A stretch of DNA of 64,000 bases. Source: Ornithinimicrobium pratense (GTDB lineage: Bacteria > Actinomycetota > Actinomycetes > Actinomycetales > Dermatophilaceae). The stretch lies in assembly GCF_008843165.1 (NCBI RefSeq), contig NZ_CP044427.1, positions 2,108,001 through 2,172,000 on the forward strand. The letters run 5' to 3'. The notes beneath the pieces are model-generated. The model was not told the origin of the DNA. It saw only the letters and a program-made list of their open reading frames with translations, and did no database searches. Both the position numbers and the translations under genes were made by a program. This document shows, piece by piece, positions 9,245 through 20,233 of the stretch (position 1 is the first letter of the stretch; the number at the start of each line of letters is the position of its first letter).

Positions 9245-11080
9245 TCAGGCCTGAGGCCGCGCAGCGGCGGCCTCGGCCACCGCCTGCTCGCCGCGGACCT
9301 CGGCCAGCACCTGGGTCACCGCCTCGTCGACGGCGACCTCCCGGCGCTCACCGGTGCGACGGTCCTTGATCTCCAGCACACCGTCGGCCAGGCCGCGGCC
9401 GATGACCACGATCGTGGGCACCCCGAGCAGCTCGGCATCCTTGAACTTCACGCCGGGGCTGACCTTGGGCCGGTCGTCGTAGACGACCTCCAGACCAGCC
9501 CCCGTCAGCTGGGCCACCAGCCCCTCGGCGTGCTCGAAAATCGCCTGGTCCTTGCCGGTGGCGAGCACGTGCACGTCGGCCGGGGCCAACGCCCGCGGCC
9601 AGACCAGACCGAGCTCGTCGTGGCTGGCCTCGGCAACCGCGGCGACGGCGCGGGAGACCCCGACGCCGTAGGAGCCCATGGTCACCGTGACCAGCTTTCC
9701 GTTCTCGTCCAGCACCTTCAGGTCCAGCGCCTCGGCGTACTTGCGGCCGAGCTGGAAGATGTGGCCCATCTCGATGCCGCGGGCCAGGGTCAGCGTGCCG
9801 GCGCCGTCCGGGCTCGGGTCGCCCTCGCGGATCTCGGCGGCCTGGATGGTGCCGTCAGCGGTGAAGTCGCGGCCGTTGACCAGGTCGTAGACGTGCTTGC
9901 CGTGCTCGTCGGCGCCGGTCACCCAGGCCGAGCCGTGCGCGACCGAGGGGTCGAGCAGGTAGCGGATGCCGCTGCCGCCGCGCTCCGCCGAGGTCTCCCC
10001 GAGCATCGCCGGACCGATATAACCCTTGACCAGCATTGGGTAGGCCGCGAAGTCCTTCTCCTCAAAGGGCGTCCACGTCGCCGGGGCGACCTGCGCCTCG
10101 AGCCGTTTGGCATCCACCTCGCGGTCGCCCGGCAGCCCGACGGCCAGCGGCTCGCGGGTGCCGTCGGGGTAGGTGAGCATGACGACGACGTTCTTGAGCG
10201 TGTCGGCGGCCTTCCACGCCCGGCCGTCGGTGCGCGGGTGCAGCGCGTTGGACTGGGCCACCAGCGTCTCGATGGTCGGGCTGTCCGGGGTGTCCTCCAC
10301 GCGCGCGGCCGGGGTCGCGTCGACGACCTCCTGGCTCAGGGGCGGCGCCTGAGGCACCACGACCGCCTCGACGTTCGCGGCATACCCGGAGGCCTCGCAC
10401 CGCACGAAGGTGTCCTCGCCGACCGGGCTGACGGCGAGGAACTCCTCGCTGGCCGAGCCACCCATCGCACCGGAGTCGGCGTGCACCACGACGTAGTCGA
10501 ACCCGAGGCGGTCGAAGATGCGCAGGTAGGCGTCACGGTGCCGCTGGTAGGCGGCCTCCAGCCCGGCGTCGTCGACGTCGAAGGAGTAGGAGTCCTTCAT
10601 CACGAACTCGCGCCCGCGCAGCAGCCCGGCGCGCGGACGCGCCTCGTCGCGGTACTTGGTCTGGATCTGGTAGAGCGTCAGCGGCAGCTCCTTGTAGGAG
10701 CTGAACATGTCCTTGACGGCGAGGGTGAACATCTCCTCGTGGGTGGGCCCGAGCAGCATGTCCGCGCCCTTGCGGTCCTGGAGCCGGAAGAGGTTGTCGC
10801 CGTACTCGGTCCAGCGGCCGGTCGCCTCGTAGGGTTCGCGGGGCAGCAGCGCCGGGAAGCTCAGCTCCTGGCCACCGATCGCGTCCATCTCCTCGCGGAC
10901 GACCTCCTCGACCTTGCGCAGCACCTTCAGCCCCAGCGGCAGCCAGGTGTAGACACCCGGGGCGGCGCGCCGGATGTAGCCAGCGCGCACCAGCAGCTTG
11001 TGGCCGGGCAGCTCGGCCTCGGCCGGGTCCTCGCGCAGGGTCCGCAGGAACAGGTTCGACAGGCGCGTGGTCCGCGACAC
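9245..11080 (-). CDS. proS: Prolyl-tRNA synthetase, bacterial type with editing insertion
   Basis: A 611-residue class II synthetase. Motif 1 region ([21 protein letters not shown]), motif 2 ([20 protein letters not shown]) and motif 3 near the anticodon domain are recognisable. The INS/YbaK-like editing domain lies in the middle (about residues 225-390, including [15 protein letters not shown]). It charges tRNA-Pro and hydrolyses mischarged Ala-tRNA-Pro. The GTG start has AAGGAG upstream. The C-terminus has an Ala/Glu-rich tail. It probably shares a transcript with the downstream TSUP gene. Confidence 0.96.
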   Translation of the reverse strand: MSRTTRLSNLFLRTLREDPAEAELPGHKLLVRAGYIRRAAPGVYTWLPLGLKVLRKVEEVVREEMDAIGGQELSFPALLPREPYEATGRWTEYGDNLFRLQDRKGADMLLGPTHEEMFTLAVKDMFSSYKELPLTLYQIQTKYRDEARPRAGLLRGREFVMKDSYSFDVDDAGLEAAYQRHRDAYLRIFDRLGFDYVVVHADSGAMGGSASEEFLAVSPVGEDTFVRCEASGYAANVEAVVVPQAPPLSQEVVDATPAARVEDTPDSPTIETLVAQSNALHPRTDGRAWKAADTLKNVVVMLTYPDGTREPLAVGLPGDREVDAKRLEAQVAPATWTPFEEKDFAAYPMLVKGYIGPAMLGETSAERGGSGIRYLLDPSVAHGSAWVTGADEHGKHVYDLVNGRDFTADGTIQAAEIREGDPSPDGAGTLTLARGIEMGHIFQLGRKYAEALDLKVLDENGKLVTVTMGSYGVGVSRAVAAVAEASHDELGLVWPRALAPADVHVLATGKDQAIFEHAEGLVAQLTGAGLEVVYDDRPKVSPGVKFKDAELLGVPTIVVIGRGLADGVLEIKDRRTGERREVAVDEAVTQVLAEVRGEQAVAEAAAARPQA

Positions 11081-11215
11081 GAGGGGGCACTCCTTCTACC
11101 GTGCAATGGTCCCGCGGCACGTGGCAGGGGCACGCACAGGTATGCAGAGGCACGCCTGCCCCGCCGCGGGGTGACCGTCGCAGCCTACCCGTCGCCCAGC
11201 GAGGGCTCGACCGAG

Positions 11216-12484
11216 TTAACAGCCGAGCTCGGAGACCCCCTCGAGCAGGCGGTCGACCTCCTCCTGGGTCGTGTAGGGCGCCATCCCGACCCGCACCCCT
11301 CCACTGGGGCCCAGCCCCAGTCGGTGGCTGCAGTCCCAGGCGTAGAAGTGCGAGGCCGGGGCGTTGATCCCGCGGGCAGCCAGGTGACGGTGCACGGCGG
11401 CCGGCTCCACCCCGTCGATGGTGAACAGCAGGGTGGGCGTGCGGTGCCGGGCGCGGGAGTGCAGGTGGACTCCGTCGATGGCGGCCAGGCCGTCCTCAGC
11501 CCGGGCCCGCAGGGCATCCTCGTGCGCCTCCACGGCGGCGAACGAGGCCTCCAGCCGCTCACGTCGGGTCTGCGGAGCCGACGTGGCACCCGATCCGGCA
11601 GACACTGCGGAACCGGAGAGCCCGGCCAGGCCGGCGATGAAGTCGACCGTGGCGGTGGTCCCGGCGAGCAGCTCATAGGGCAGGGTCCCCATCTCGAACC
11701 GTTCCGGGACCGCCTCGGGTGAGGGCAGCAGCTTGTCCGGGCGCAGCTCCTCCAGCAGGTCGGCCCGCCCGGACAGCACGCCCAGGTGCGGGCCGAAGAA
11801 CTTGTAGGGCGAGCAGGACAGCAGGTCCGCCCCCAGCTGCTCGCGCGAGACCGCGGCGTGGGCGGCCAGGTGCACGCCGTCCACGTGCACGAGCGCGCCG
11901 ACGGCGTGCGCGGCGGAGATGATGGCCGGCAGGTCGGGCCGGGTGCCGATGAGGTTGCTCGCACCGGTGACCGCCACGAGCCGGGTGCGTTCGGTCAGCA
12001 CTGCCTCCACCGCGCCCGGCGGCAGCTCACCGGTCTCCGGGTCCAGCTCGGCCCACCGCACGCTCGCCCCGACCGTCTCCGCGGCGATGATCCAGGGCCG
12101 GATGTTGGCGTCGTGGTCGAGGGAGGTGACCACGACCTCGTCACCGGGGCCCCAGTCCCGGCACCGGGCCAGAGTGCGGGCCAGGTCCATGGTCAGGGCG
12201 GTCATGCTGCGGCCGAAGATGACCGTGGCGGGGTCGGTGCCCAACAGGTCGCCCATCGCGGCCCGGGCCCCCTGCACGATCGTCTCTGCCCGCTGCTCGG
12301 CGGCGGTGACTGCGCCGCGGTTGGCGATCGAGCTGGTCAGCGTCGCGGCGACCGCCTCCGCCAGCACCGCCGGGGTCTGGGAGCCGCCCGGCCCGTCGAA
12401 GTGGGCGGTGCCGGTCGTGAGCGCGGGGAAGTGAGCACGGACCGCAGCGACGTCAAGGGCGGGGTGCGGGGACGGCATCGTCAT
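11216..12484 (-). CDS. Cysteine desulfurase-like PLP enzyme (class V aminotransferase fold)
   Basis: A 422-residue fold-type I PLP protein of the SufS-like TIGR01976 type. It shows FDGPGGSQTP near the N-terminus, the PLP-contact HVDGVHLAAHA, and the Schiff-base lysine in LLSCSPYKFFGPHLGVL. The C-terminal substrate loop lacks the GHHC active-cysteine motif of true SufS; the only cysteine nearby is in WDCSHRLGL, so genuine desulfurase activity is uncertain. No suf/isc genes adjoin it. It starts with ATG at 12484 and is divergent from the esterase gene 43 bases away. Confidence 0.82.
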   Translation of the reverse strand: MTMPSPHPALDVAAVRAHFPALTTGTAHFDGPGGSQTPAVLAEAVAATLTSSIANRGAVTAAEQRAETIVQGARAAMGDLLGTDPATVIFGRSMTALTMDLARTLARCRDWGPGDEVVVTSLDHDANIRPWIIAAETVGASVRWAELDPETGELPPGAVEAVLTERTRLVAVTGASNLIGTRPDLPAIISAAHAVGALVHVDGVHLAAHAAVSREQLGADLLSCSPYKFFGPHLGVLSGRADLLEELRPDKLLPSPEAVPERFEMGTLPYELLAGTTATVDFIAGLAGLSGSAVSAGSGATSAPQTRRERLEASFAAVEAHEDALRARAEDGLAAIDGVHLHSRARHRTPTLLFTIDGVEPAAVHRHLAARGINAPASHFYAWDCSHRLGLGPSGGVRVGMAPYTTQEEVDRLLEGVSELGC

Positions 12485-12527
12485 GACCGGAGACTAGCGA
12501 GCCGGTCCAACGACCTACCCTGGGCCT

Positions 12528-13403
12528 ATGCTGCTGGACCCTGCCGACCTGCTGCCCGTCCACTGCCCGGACGGCGATGACCACGGTGATCTGCGCTCCT
12601 GGCGCGACGTCGAGCTGCCCGGCTTAGGCCGCTCGGCCGAGATCTATGCCTGGCTCCCGCCCGGCTACCAGGAGCGGCCGGAGGAGCGCTACCCCGTCCT
12701 CTACCTGCACGACGGGCACAACCTCTTCCTGCGCTCCCGCACCTTCGAGGGCGCCTCGTGGGACGTCGGCCGGGCGATGACCGACCTGGCAGCCGACGGC
12801 ATCCGCGGGATCGTCGTCGGCATCCCCTGCCACCCGGAGCAGCGCAGCGAGGAGTACACCCAGTACCCCCACCCCGAGCGCGGCGGCGGACGCGCCACCG
12901 ACTACGCCACCTTCCTCGTCGAGCACCTCAAGCCGGCCGTGGACGCCGCCTTGCCCACCCTGCCCGGGCCCGAGCACACGGTGGTCGCCGGCAGCTCCCT
13001 GGGCGGAGTCATCAGCGCCTACCTGTGGCTGGAGCACCAGGACGTCTTCGGCGGCGCCGGGTTGTTCTCCCCCGCCTTCTGGTGGCCGGGTGAGCAGGCG
13101 CTGACCGACCTGGAGCAGGCGCTGGCCACCGGCCGCCTGCGCGGCCGCGTCCACCTTGACGCCGGGGGCCACGAGCAGCCCGACCAGCCGGACATCGAGC
13201 GGGCCTACGTGGAGGACGCCGAGCGCCTGCTGCGCGCCCTGCGCGGGGCTCAGGTCCCGGTGCGCTACGTCTACGACTCCACCGCCTACCACTTCGAGAC
13301 GGCGTGGGCCGACCGGTTCCCGGCAGCCGCCGCCTGGCTCCTGCAGGGGTATGCCGCCTCGCCCCCCTTCTTCGCCGACCCCGCCCACCAGGGTGACGGG
13401 TGA
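12528..13403 (+). CDS. Alpha/beta-hydrolase esterase (enterochelin-esterase/esterase D-like)
   Basis: A 291-residue cytoplasmic alpha/beta hydrolase. YPVLYLHDGHNLF, a typical early strand of the Esterase_put (PF00756) family, precedes the nucleophile elbow GSSLGG in the middle, and SAYHFETAW-like sequence near the C-terminus (TAYHFETAW) supplies the likely catalytic His. Family members include Fes-type siderophore esterases and S-formylglutathione hydrolases; there are no siderophore genes nearby, so the substrate is unknown. It shares a short divergent promoter region with the PLP enzyme. Confidence 0.8.
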   Translation: MLLDPADLLPVHCPDGDDHGDLRSWRDVELPGLGRSAEIYAWLPPGYQERPEERYPVLYLHDGHNLFLRSRTFEGASWDVGRAMTDLAADGIRGIVVGIPCHPEQRSEEYTQYPHPERGGGRATDYATFLVEHLKPAVDAALPTLPGPEHTVVAGSSLGGVISAYLWLEHQDVFGGAGLFSPAFWWPGEQALTDLEQALATGRLRGRVHLDAGGHEQPDQPDIERAYVEDAERLLRALRGAQVPVRYVYDSTAYHFETAWADRFPAAAAWLLQGYAASPPFFADPAHQGDG

Positions 13404-13587
13404 GGCACCCTGGAAAAGGTGACAGCGGTCAGCTGCTGGCCGAGCAGGTCCGGGCGTAGCCGAGCTCGTCGAAGGAGCTCGCAAGCCCCTCTGCCAGCAA
13501 GCGCAGCGAGGCCCGCATCGCCTCCACACCTCGCGTCGACGCCGGGTCGTGACCGACGCTGACCTTGCCCGTGATGGAGTGGACCCC

Positions 13588-15693
13588 ATGAGCACCGATG
13601 TGGACCCGTGGATCTGGCTGGAGGACGTCGAGGGTGAGCGGGCGATGGGGTGGGTCCGCGAGCGCAGCGAGGGGGCCGAGGAAACCCTCACCGCACACTC
13701 GTTGTACCCCGACCTGCACTCCGGGATCCAGGACGCGCTGGAGGCCCCGGACCGGATCCCGCTGGTCGGGCAGGCCGGCGAGCACCTCTACGGCTTCTGG
13801 ACCGACGCCGAGCACCCGCGGGGGGTATGGCGTCGCACCACCTGGGCGTCCTACCGCACGCAGGAGCCGGAGTGGGAGGTGCTGGTCGACGTGGACGCCC
13901 TCGCCCGGGAGGAGGACGTGCCGTGGGTGTGGCAGGGGGCCCAGCTGCTGCGTCCCGATCTGGACCGGGCACTGGTGCACCTGTCCCGGGGCGGCGCTGA
14001 CGCCGGCACCACGCGGGAGCTGGACCTGACCACCGGGCAGTGGGTGGCCGCCCCCGAGGGCTTCGCCAAACCGGAGGCCAAGGGTCGGCTGGTCTGGCGC
14101 GACCGCGACAGCGTCTACCTCACCACCGCCGACGACGCCACCGGCGCGACCCGGTCCGGCTACCCCCGCACGGCCCGGCTCTGGCGTCGCGGCACCCCGC
14201 TCGCCGAGGCGGTGGTGGTGCACACGATCCCCGAGGATGACCTCGGGCTCTTCGTCGGCCACGACCAGCGCAGTGGCCGGACGGTGCTGCACCGAGGGCT
14301 GGCCTTCTACCGTGAGCAGACCCTGGTCCTAGACGACGCGGGCGGGGACGGGCACGGCTCGGACGGGGCGGGCCAGCCCGGGACGGTTCGGGCCCTGGAC
14401 CTGCCGGTGTCTGCGCAGACCAGCGTCCACCGCGACCACGTCGCCGTCCGCCTGCGGCACTCGTGGGCGCCGTCCCGCTCTTCCGACGGCCCGCACCACC
14501 CGGCCGGCAGCCTGCTCGTCGCGCCGCTGGCCGCTGTGCTCGAGGATCCGGCGAGCGCCGGCTGGACGGCCCTGTTCACCCCGGACGACCGTTCCGCGCT
14601 GGTCGACCTCACCTGGACCAAGGACCGGTTGGTGACCACCGAGCTGGTCGACGTGCGGCATACCGTGCGGGTGCACGAGCAGGCTCCGGGCAGCACGGGC
14701 TGGGTCAGCCGTGACCTGACCGAGCTGCTGGATGTGGGCCTGCGCACGGTGAGCGTCTCGGCGGTCGACGACGACGAGAACGACGACCTGTGGCTGGTGA
14801 CCACCGGCTACCTCGACCCGATGACCCTGTCCGTCGCCCGGCTCACCGACGGGGGCGGGGTCGAGGTCGAGACGCTCAAGGCGGCGCCCTCGCGCTTCGA
14901 CGCCGAGGGGCTGGAGGTCACCCAGCAGTGGGCGGTCTCCACCGACGGCACCCGGGTGCCCTACTGGCAGGTCGGCCCGGCCGACCTGCCCATGGACGGC
15001 TCCACCCCCACCGTCGTCCACGGCTATGGCGGCTTCGAGCAGGCCCTGACCCCCGCCTACGACCCCATCGTTGGTCGTTCCTGGCTGGCGCACCGGCACG
15101 TGCACGTGGTCGCCGGCATCCGCGGTGGCGGCGAGTTCGGGCCGGGTTGGCACCAGGCTGCGCTGCAGCAGGGGCGGCACCGGGCCTACGAGGACTTCGC
15201 GGCCGTGGCGCGCGACCTGGTCGCCAGGGGCGTGACCTCGGTGCCCCGCCTGGGCTGCACCGGCCGGTCCAACGGCGGCCTGCTCGTCGGCAACATGATC
15301 ACCGGCTACCCCGAGGACTTCGCGGCCGTCGTGTGCCAGGTGCCGCTGCTGGACATGCAGCGCTACCACCTGCTGCTGGCCGGGGCCTCGTGGATGGCCG
15401 AGTACGGCGACCCCGACGACCCTGAGCAGTGGGAGTTCCTCCAGACCTTCTCCCCCTACCAGCGCTTCGACCCCGCCCGGCCCACGCCCGCGGTCTACCT
15501 GGCCACCTCGACCAGGGACGACCGAGTGCACCCCGGCCACGCCCGAAAGATGGCCGCGCTGCTGGCCGAGCACGGTCGCGACGTCACCTACTGGGAGAAC
15601 ACCGAGGGCGGCCACGGCGGCGCCTCGACGCCACAGCAATGGGCCACCTGGCACGCGCTGGCCTGGGCGTTCCTGCACGACCGGCTGACCTGA
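13588..15693 (+). CDS. Prolyl-oligopeptidase-family serine peptidase (S9A-like)
   Basis: A 701-residue protein. It opens with DPWIWLEDVEGERAMGWV, the typical N-terminus of S9 peptidases, continues through a beta-propeller region, and ends in the catalytic alpha/beta-hydrolase domain. The nucleophile is Ser about 561 (GRSNGGLLVGN), the acid is in STRDDRVHP (about 644-645) and the His is about 676 (TEGGHGGAS). No signal peptide is visible, so it should cleave short peptides in the cytoplasm. ATG 13588 was chosen over an upstream in-frame start because the family begins with this sequence. Convergent with the DUF4081 gene. Confidence 0.88.
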   Translation: MSTDVDPWIWLEDVEGERAMGWVRERSEGAEETLTAHSLYPDLHSGIQDALEAPDRIPLVGQAGEHLYGFWTDAEHPRGVWRRTTWASYRTQEPEWEVLVDVDALAREEDVPWVWQGAQLLRPDLDRALVHLSRGGADAGTTRELDLTTGQWVAAPEGFAKPEAKGRLVWRDRDSVYLTTADDATGATRSGYPRTARLWRRGTPLAEAVVVHTIPEDDLGLFVGHDQRSGRTVLHRGLAFYREQTLVLDDAGGDGHGSDGAGQPGTVRALDLPVSAQTSVHRDHVAVRLRHSWAPSRSSDGPHHPAGSLLVAPLAAVLEDPASAGWTALFTPDDRSALVDLTWTKDRLVTTELVDVRHTVRVHEQAPGSTGWVSRDLTELLDVGLRTVSVSAVDDDENDDLWLVTTGYLDPMTLSVARLTDGGGVEVETLKAAPSRFDAEGLEVTQQWAVSTDGTRVPYWQVGPADLPMDGSTPTVVHGYGGFEQALTPAYDPIVGRSWLAHRHVHVVAGIRGGGEFGPGWHQAALQQGRHRAYEDFAAVARDLVARGVTSVPRLGCTGRSNGGLLVGNMITGYPEDFAAVVCQVPLLDMQRYHLLLAGASWMAEYGDPDDPEQWEFLQTFSPYQRFDPARPTPAVYLATSTRDDRVHPGHARKMAALLAEHGRDVTYWENTEGGHGGASTPQQWATWHALAWAFLHDRLT

Positions 15694-15760
15694 GGCTCGC
15701 TGACAGGTATGCGGCGTCGTGCCGGGCGCCGAGATCCAGGCGCGTGCCTTCTGCTCGCTC

Positions 15761-16603
15761 CTAGAGCAGGACGGTGGCGAAGGTGCCGGTCTGCTCCATA
15801 CCCACCCGGTGGTAGGTGGCGACCGCGCGCTCATTGAAGTCGTTGACGTAGAGCGTCACCACCGGCGCGACATGGGCGATGGCGTGCTCGATCACGGCCG
15901 CCATGGCCGGGGCCGCTAGGCCCTTCCCCCGGCGGTCAGGATGTACCCACACGCCCTGCACCTGGGCGACGCCGAGGGCGACGGAGCCAAGGTCGGCCTT
16001 GAAGACGACCTGGCCGTCCTCGACCCGCACCAGCGAGCGGCCCTGCTCGATCAGCCCGGCGACCCCTCGACGGTAGGCCATGCCGTTGCCGCGGTAGGGC
16101 GGGTAGCCGATCTCCTCGGTGAACATCGCGGCCGCCGCAGGCACCAGCAGGTCCAGGTCGTCCATCCTCGCCAGCCGCACCGCGGGATCCACGGGGATGC
16201 CCAGCGTCGAGGGCGCGGTCCGGGTGGTCAGCACCAGCTGCCGGGCCCGGATCTCACGTGCCTGACCCCAGTGCCGCTCCAGCCGGCCCCACAGATCCAG
16301 CACCTGGTCGGCCGGGCCGAACAGCGAGCTGGCGGTCGCCCGTCGCTTGACCACCTTGGCGGCGAGCGCACCCAGGGCCCGGGGACCGGCCTGGACCGGC
16401 ACCACATTGGCCGAGCACCAGACCAGCGCCCGGTCCTCACCTGAGGCGTAGGCGAAGAGTGGGCCGCGGGTGCCGACCAGGCCCGACTCCAGGATCCGGG
16501 CGGCCACGAAGACGTTGTTGACGGGGTCCTCGGCACAGATCTCCAGGGCACGCTCCACGTCCACCGGACCGCAGGCCCGCACCGGGCCCAGGCTGCGCAG
16601 CAT
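15761..16603 (-). CDS. DUF4081-type GNAT family N-acetyltransferase
   Basis: A 280-residue two-part protein. The N-terminal half (PVDVERALEICAEDPVNNVFVAARI) is the DUF4081 domain. The C-terminal half is a GNAT fold with the acetyl-CoA loop VWVHPDRRGKGLA and the closing motif YVNDFNERAVATYHRVGM. In many actinobacteria this gene sits directly beside ispG; here ispG lies about 6 kb away, so the usual pairing has been broken. The acceptor is unknown. ATG 16603 fits the family N-terminus; longer frames are read-through. Its upstream region is shared with divergent glpD. Confidence 0.85.
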   Translation of the reverse strand: MLRSLGPVRACGPVDVERALEICAEDPVNNVFVAARILESGLVGTRGPLFAYASGEDRALVWCSANVVPVQAGPRALGALAAKVVKRRATASSLFGPADQVLDLWGRLERHWGQAREIRARQLVLTTRTAPSTLGIPVDPAVRLARMDDLDLLVPAAAAMFTEEIGYPPYRGNGMAYRRGVAGLIEQGRSLVRVEDGQVVFKADLGSVALGVAQVQGVWVHPDRRGKGLAAPAMAAVIEHAIAHVAPVVTLYVNDFNERAVATYHRVGMEQTGTFATVLL

Positions 16604-16815
16604 GTGCCCAGCCTGCCGCACTCTCCGCAGTGCGGCCACACCGGGACGTCCCCCCTGCCCGTTCTTGGCGGCAACCGTCGGCAGCCCACTCAGCTCGCAC
16701 GCCACCCACCGCAGCCCGCCTTGACGCGGAGGCACGGCATACCTCGCGCCGCCCCTGCTCGCGCACGCCGGCTTGGCATGCACAAGGATGTGGGGAGCAA
16801 CAGGAAGGGGTGGCC

Positions 16816-18624
16816 ATGCAGCCACGCGCGCTGACCGGGCGCAGCCGGGACGAGGCCCTGCGCATCCTGCGCCAGAGCGCGGCGGGTGGAGAGCCTGTCG
16901 ACGTGCTGGTCGTCGGCGGCGGGGTGACCGGCGCCGGCGTGGCGCTGGACGCCACGACGCGGGGCCTGACCACCGTGGTGGTCGAGGCGGAGGACTGGGG
17001 CGCGGGCACCTCGCAGTGGTCCACCAAGTTGGTGCACGGGGGCCTGCGCTACCTGCAGATGCTCGACTTCAAGCTGGTCCACGAGGCGCTGACCGAGCGT
17101 GGCCTGCTGCTCAACACCCTGGCCCCGCACCTGGTCAAGCCGATGCCCTTCCTCATCCCGCTGGAGCACCGGCTGTGGCAGCGGGCCTACTACGGCGCCG
17201 GCGTCACCCTCTACGACGTGCTGGCCAACCTCATGCCGGGCCGCCGCGCCCTGCCCATCCACCAGCACCGCACCCGGGCCGGGCTGCAGCGCGAGTTCCC
17301 GGCGCTACGCCACCGCACCGCGATCGGGGCGGTGAAGTACTGGGACGCCACCGTCGACGACGCCCGTCTGGTCTCCACACTCGTGCGGACCGCCCACTCC
17401 TACGGTGCCCACCCCGCCAGCCGCACCCGGGTGACGCGGCTGCTCAAGGACGACGACGGCCGGGTCGTGGGTGCCCGGTTGCTGGACCGGGAGTCGGGTG
17501 AGGAGCTGGAGTGCCGGGCCCGGCACGTCGTCGCCGCCACCGGGGTCTGGACCGACGACGTCCCGCAGCTCGCGGACGCCGACGGCGGGCTGCGGGTGCT
17601 GGCCTCCAAAGGCGTCCACCTCGTGGTGCCGCGGGAGAAGATCGAAGGCTCCAGCGGGCTGTTCCTGCAGACCGAACGCTCGGTGCTGTTCTTCATCCCC
17701 TGGGCCCGCTACTGGATCATCGGCACCACCGACACCCCGTGGAGCCTGGAGCGCCGCAGCCCCGTCGCGACCGCGGCGGACGTCGACTACCTGCTCGAGC
17801 AGGCCAACGCCGTGCTGACCACCCGGCTGACCCGGGAGGACCTGGTCGGCTGGTATGCCGGGCTCCGTCCCCTGCTGCAGCCGGGCACCAGGGAGGGCAC
17901 CGACTCGGCCAGGGTGAGCCGGGAGCACACCGTGGCCAGCCCCGCGCCGGGGCTGACCATCATCGGCGGCGGCAAGCTCACCACCTACCGGGTCATGGCC
18001 AAGGACGCAGTGGACTTCGCGCTGGCCGATGAGCCCGAGGCGCTGGGCAGCATCACCGAGCAGATCCCGCTGGTGGGCGCGGTCGGGGAGGCGGCGATGC
18101 GCCGACGGATGCCGGCGCTGCGTCGCCAGTTCGGCTGGAGCGAGCAGCTGACCAACCACCTGCTGCACCGCTACGGCTCCCTGATCGAGGAGCTGCTCCA
18201 GCTCATCGAGGAGGACCCCTCGCTGGCCCGCCCGCTGGAGCGCGCGCCGGCCTACCTGCGCGCCGAGATCGCCTACGCCTGCATCAGCGAGGGCGTACTG
18301 CACCTGGAGGACCTGCTCATGCGCCGCACCCGGCTGGTCTACGAGTCCCCCGACCAGGGCCGCTCGGCCCTGCCGGAGATCGCCGAGATCGCCGAGCAGT
18401 GGCTGGGCTGGGGCCACGACCGGCTCACCGAGGAGATCGAGGCCTACACCGCGTGGGTGCGCGGGGTGTGCGCCGCAGCCGAGGAGGACAGCGACGAGGC
18501 CGCGCTCGCGGCCTTCCACGCCGAACAGCACGCGACCGTGCCGGTCGGCCGGGCGCGCGACCGCGCCGGCGAAGACTCCAGCGGACGGGCCGACGAACGC
18601 GTCGGCGGACCGGAGGGACGATGA
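16816..18624 (+). CDS. glpD: Aerobic glycerol-3-phosphate dehydrogenase
   Basis: A 602-residue FAD enzyme. The dinucleotide-binding signature [20 protein letters not shown] is followed by the second FAD signature [14 protein letters not shown], and [15 protein letters not shown] closes the oxidase domain before the C-terminal helical domain (about residues 410-560). It oxidises glycerol-3-phosphate to dihydroxyacetone phosphate at the membrane and passes electrons to quinone. The last 50 residues are acidic and variable. The 212-base divergent upstream region carries one copy of the window-wide 12-mer. It forms an operon with glpK; no glpF permease or GlpR-like regulator is present. Confidence 0.95.
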   Translation: MQPRALTGRSRDEALRILRQSAAGGEPVDVLVVGGGVTGAGVALDATTRGLTTVVVEAEDWGAGTSQWSTKLVHGGLRYLQMLDFKLVHEALTERGLLLNTLAPHLVKPMPFLIPLEHRLWQRAYYGAGVTLYDVLANLMPGRRALPIHQHRTRAGLQREFPALRHRTAIGAVKYWDATVDDARLVSTLVRTAHSYGAHPASRTRVTRLLKDDDGRVVGARLLDRESGEELECRARHVVAATGVWTDDVPQLADADGGLRVLASKGVHLVVPREKIEGSSGLFLQTERSVLFFIPWARYWIIGTTDTPWSLERRSPVATAADVDYLLEQANAVLTTRLTREDLVGWYAGLRPLLQPGTREGTDSARVSREHTVASPAPGLTIIGGGKLTTYRVMAKDAVDFALADEPEALGSITEQIPLVGAVGEAAMRRRMPALRRQFGWSEQLTNHLLHRYGSLIEELLQLIEEDPSLARPLERAPAYLRAEIAYACISEGVLHLEDLLMRRTRLVYESPDQGRSALPEIAEIAEQWLGWGHDRLTEEIEAYTAWVRGVCAAAEEDSDEAALAAFHAEQHATVPVGRARDRAGEDSSGRADERVGGPEGR

Positions 18625-18634
18625 GGAGGAGAAG

Positions 18635-20233
18635 GTGAGCGAGCAGCACATCCTGGCCATCGACCAGGGCACCACCAGCACCCGGGCGATCGTCTTCGAC
18701 CGCCGGGGGCGGATCCGCTCCGTGGGCCAGCGGGAGCACGAGCAGATCTTCCCGCAGGCCGGCTGGGTCGAGCACGACCCCGTCGAGATCTGGGACAACA
18801 CCCGGGAGGTCATCGGCCTGGCCCTGGGCCGGGCCAACGTCCCAGGCGGCGGCCTGGCCGCGATCGGCATCACCAACCAGCGTGAGACCACGGTGGTCTG
18901 GGATCGCAGCACCGGGGAGCCGGTGCACCACGCCATCGTCTGGCAGGACACTCGCACCGCCGACCTGGTCGCGCAGTTGGGCGGGGAGCATGGGCCGGAC
19001 CGGTTCAAGCAGATCTGCGGTCTGCCACTCGCCACCTACTTCGCCGGTCCCAAGGTCCGCTGGATCCTGGACCACGTCGACGGTGCCCGGGAGCAGGCCG
19101 AGGCCGGGGAGCTGCTCTTCGGCACCATCGACTCCTGGTTGGTGTGGAACCTCACCGGGGGCCCCGACGGCGGCATCCACGTCACCGACGTCACCAACGC
19201 CTCCCGGACCATGCTCATGGACCTGCGCACCCTGTCCTGGTCACCGGAGCTCTGCGAGGCGATCGGGGTGCCGCAGGCCATGCTGCCCGAGATCCGCTCC
19301 AGCTCGGAGGTCTACGGCCGCAGCGACAAGCTGGACGTGCCGATCGCCGGGATGCTCGGCGACCAGCACGCCGCCACCTTCGGCCAGGCCTGCTTCGAGC
19401 GCGGAATGTCCAAGAACACCTACGGCACCGGCAACTTCATGCTGCTGAACACTGGCACCGAGATCGTGCCCAGCGAGAACGGGCTGATCACCACCGTGTG
19501 CTACCAGCTCGGTGACCAGGACCCCGTCTACGCCCTGGAAGGCTCGATCGCCGTCACCGGCTCCCTCGTGCAGTGGCTGCGGGACAACCTCGGCCTGATC
19601 TCCGACGCCGCCGAGATCGAGGAGCTGGCCGCGCAGGTCGACGACAACGGCGGCTGCTACATCGTCCCCGCCTTCTCCGGGCTGTTCGCGCCCTACTGGC
19701 GCGACGACGCACGCGGCGCGGTGGTCGGGCTGACCCGCTACGTCACCAAGCACCACATCGCCCGCGCCGCCCTGGAGGCCACGGCCTACCAGACCCGGGA
19801 GGTTCTGGACGCGATGCAGGCCGACTCCGGTGTGCAGATCAGCGAGCTGCGGGTCGACGGCGGCATGGTGGCCAACGAGCTGCTCATGCAGTTCCAGGCC
19901 GACATCCTCGACCTCGACGTCGTGCGCCCGGAGGTTGCGGAGACCACGGCCCTCGGGGCGGCCTACGCCGCCGGGATCGCCGTCGGTTTCTGGGAGGGGC
20001 AGGAGGAGCTGGCCGGACACTGGTCCGTGGACCGTCGCTGGAGCCCGAGGATGCGGTCGCAGGAGCGCGAGCGGCTCTACCGGACCTGGAAGAAGGCGGT
20101 CACCCGCACCTTCGACTGGGTCGACGAGGACACCGCTGCCGCCGAGGAGGAGGTGGCCGAGCAGGCGTTGGCCGAGCAGGCGCCGTCCGCGGACAAGGGC
20201 AAGGACAAGGACGACGCCGACGCCGACGCCTAG
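18635..20233 (+). CDS. glpK: Glycerol kinase
   Basis: A 532-residue FGGY kinase. It starts at GTG 18635 with a good GAGGAG upstream, ten bases after glpD. The N-terminus [20 protein letters not shown] is the phosphate-1 motif, [13 protein letters not shown] carries the catalytic Asp region, and [11 protein letters not shown] and [14 protein letters not shown] complete the ATPase-fold signatures. It phosphorylates glycerol to feed GlpD. The C-terminus has an unusual acidic-basic tail (about 30 residues, Ala/Glu then KGKDKDDAD) beyond the normal 500-residue enzyme, and the gene end overlaps the convergent SRPBCC gene by four bases. Confidence 0.96.
   Translation: MSEQHILAIDQGTTSTRAIVFDRRGRIRSVGQREHEQIFPQAGWVEHDPVEIWDNTREVIGLALGRANVPGGGLAAIGITNQRETTVVWDRSTGEPVHHAIVWQDTRTADLVAQLGGEHGPDRFKQICGLPLATYFAGPKVRWILDHVDGAREQAEAGELLFGTIDSWLVWNLTGGPDGGIHVTDVTNASRTMLMDLRTLSWSPELCEAIGVPQAMLPEIRSSSEVYGRSDKLDVPIAGMLGDQHAATFGQACFERGMSKNTYGTGNFMLLNTGTEIVPSENGLITTVCYQLGDQDPVYALEGSIAVTGSLVQWLRDNLGLISDAAEIEELAAQVDDNGGCYIVPAFSGLFAPYWRDDARGAVVGLTRYVTKHHIARAALEATAYQTREVLDAMQADSGVQISELRVDGGMVANELLMQFQADILDLDVVRPEVAETTALGAAYAAGIAVGFWEGQEELAGHWSVDRRWSPRMRSQERERLYRTWKKAVTRTFDWVDEDTAAAEEEVAEQALAEQAPSADKGKDKDDADADA

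Noticed and set aside
9239..11722. Very long open frame on the plus strand opposite proS
   Set aside because: It is the antisense shadow of proS and the PLP gene; in GC-rich DNA the opposite frame is often open. Composition is Gly/Val/Arg/His-biased with no domain.
13429..13590. Short minus-strand reading MRASLRLLAEGLASSF just before the S9 peptidase gene
   Set aside because: Looks protein-like, but has no good start signal, no known family and overlaps the peptidase start; could be a tiny gene or chance.
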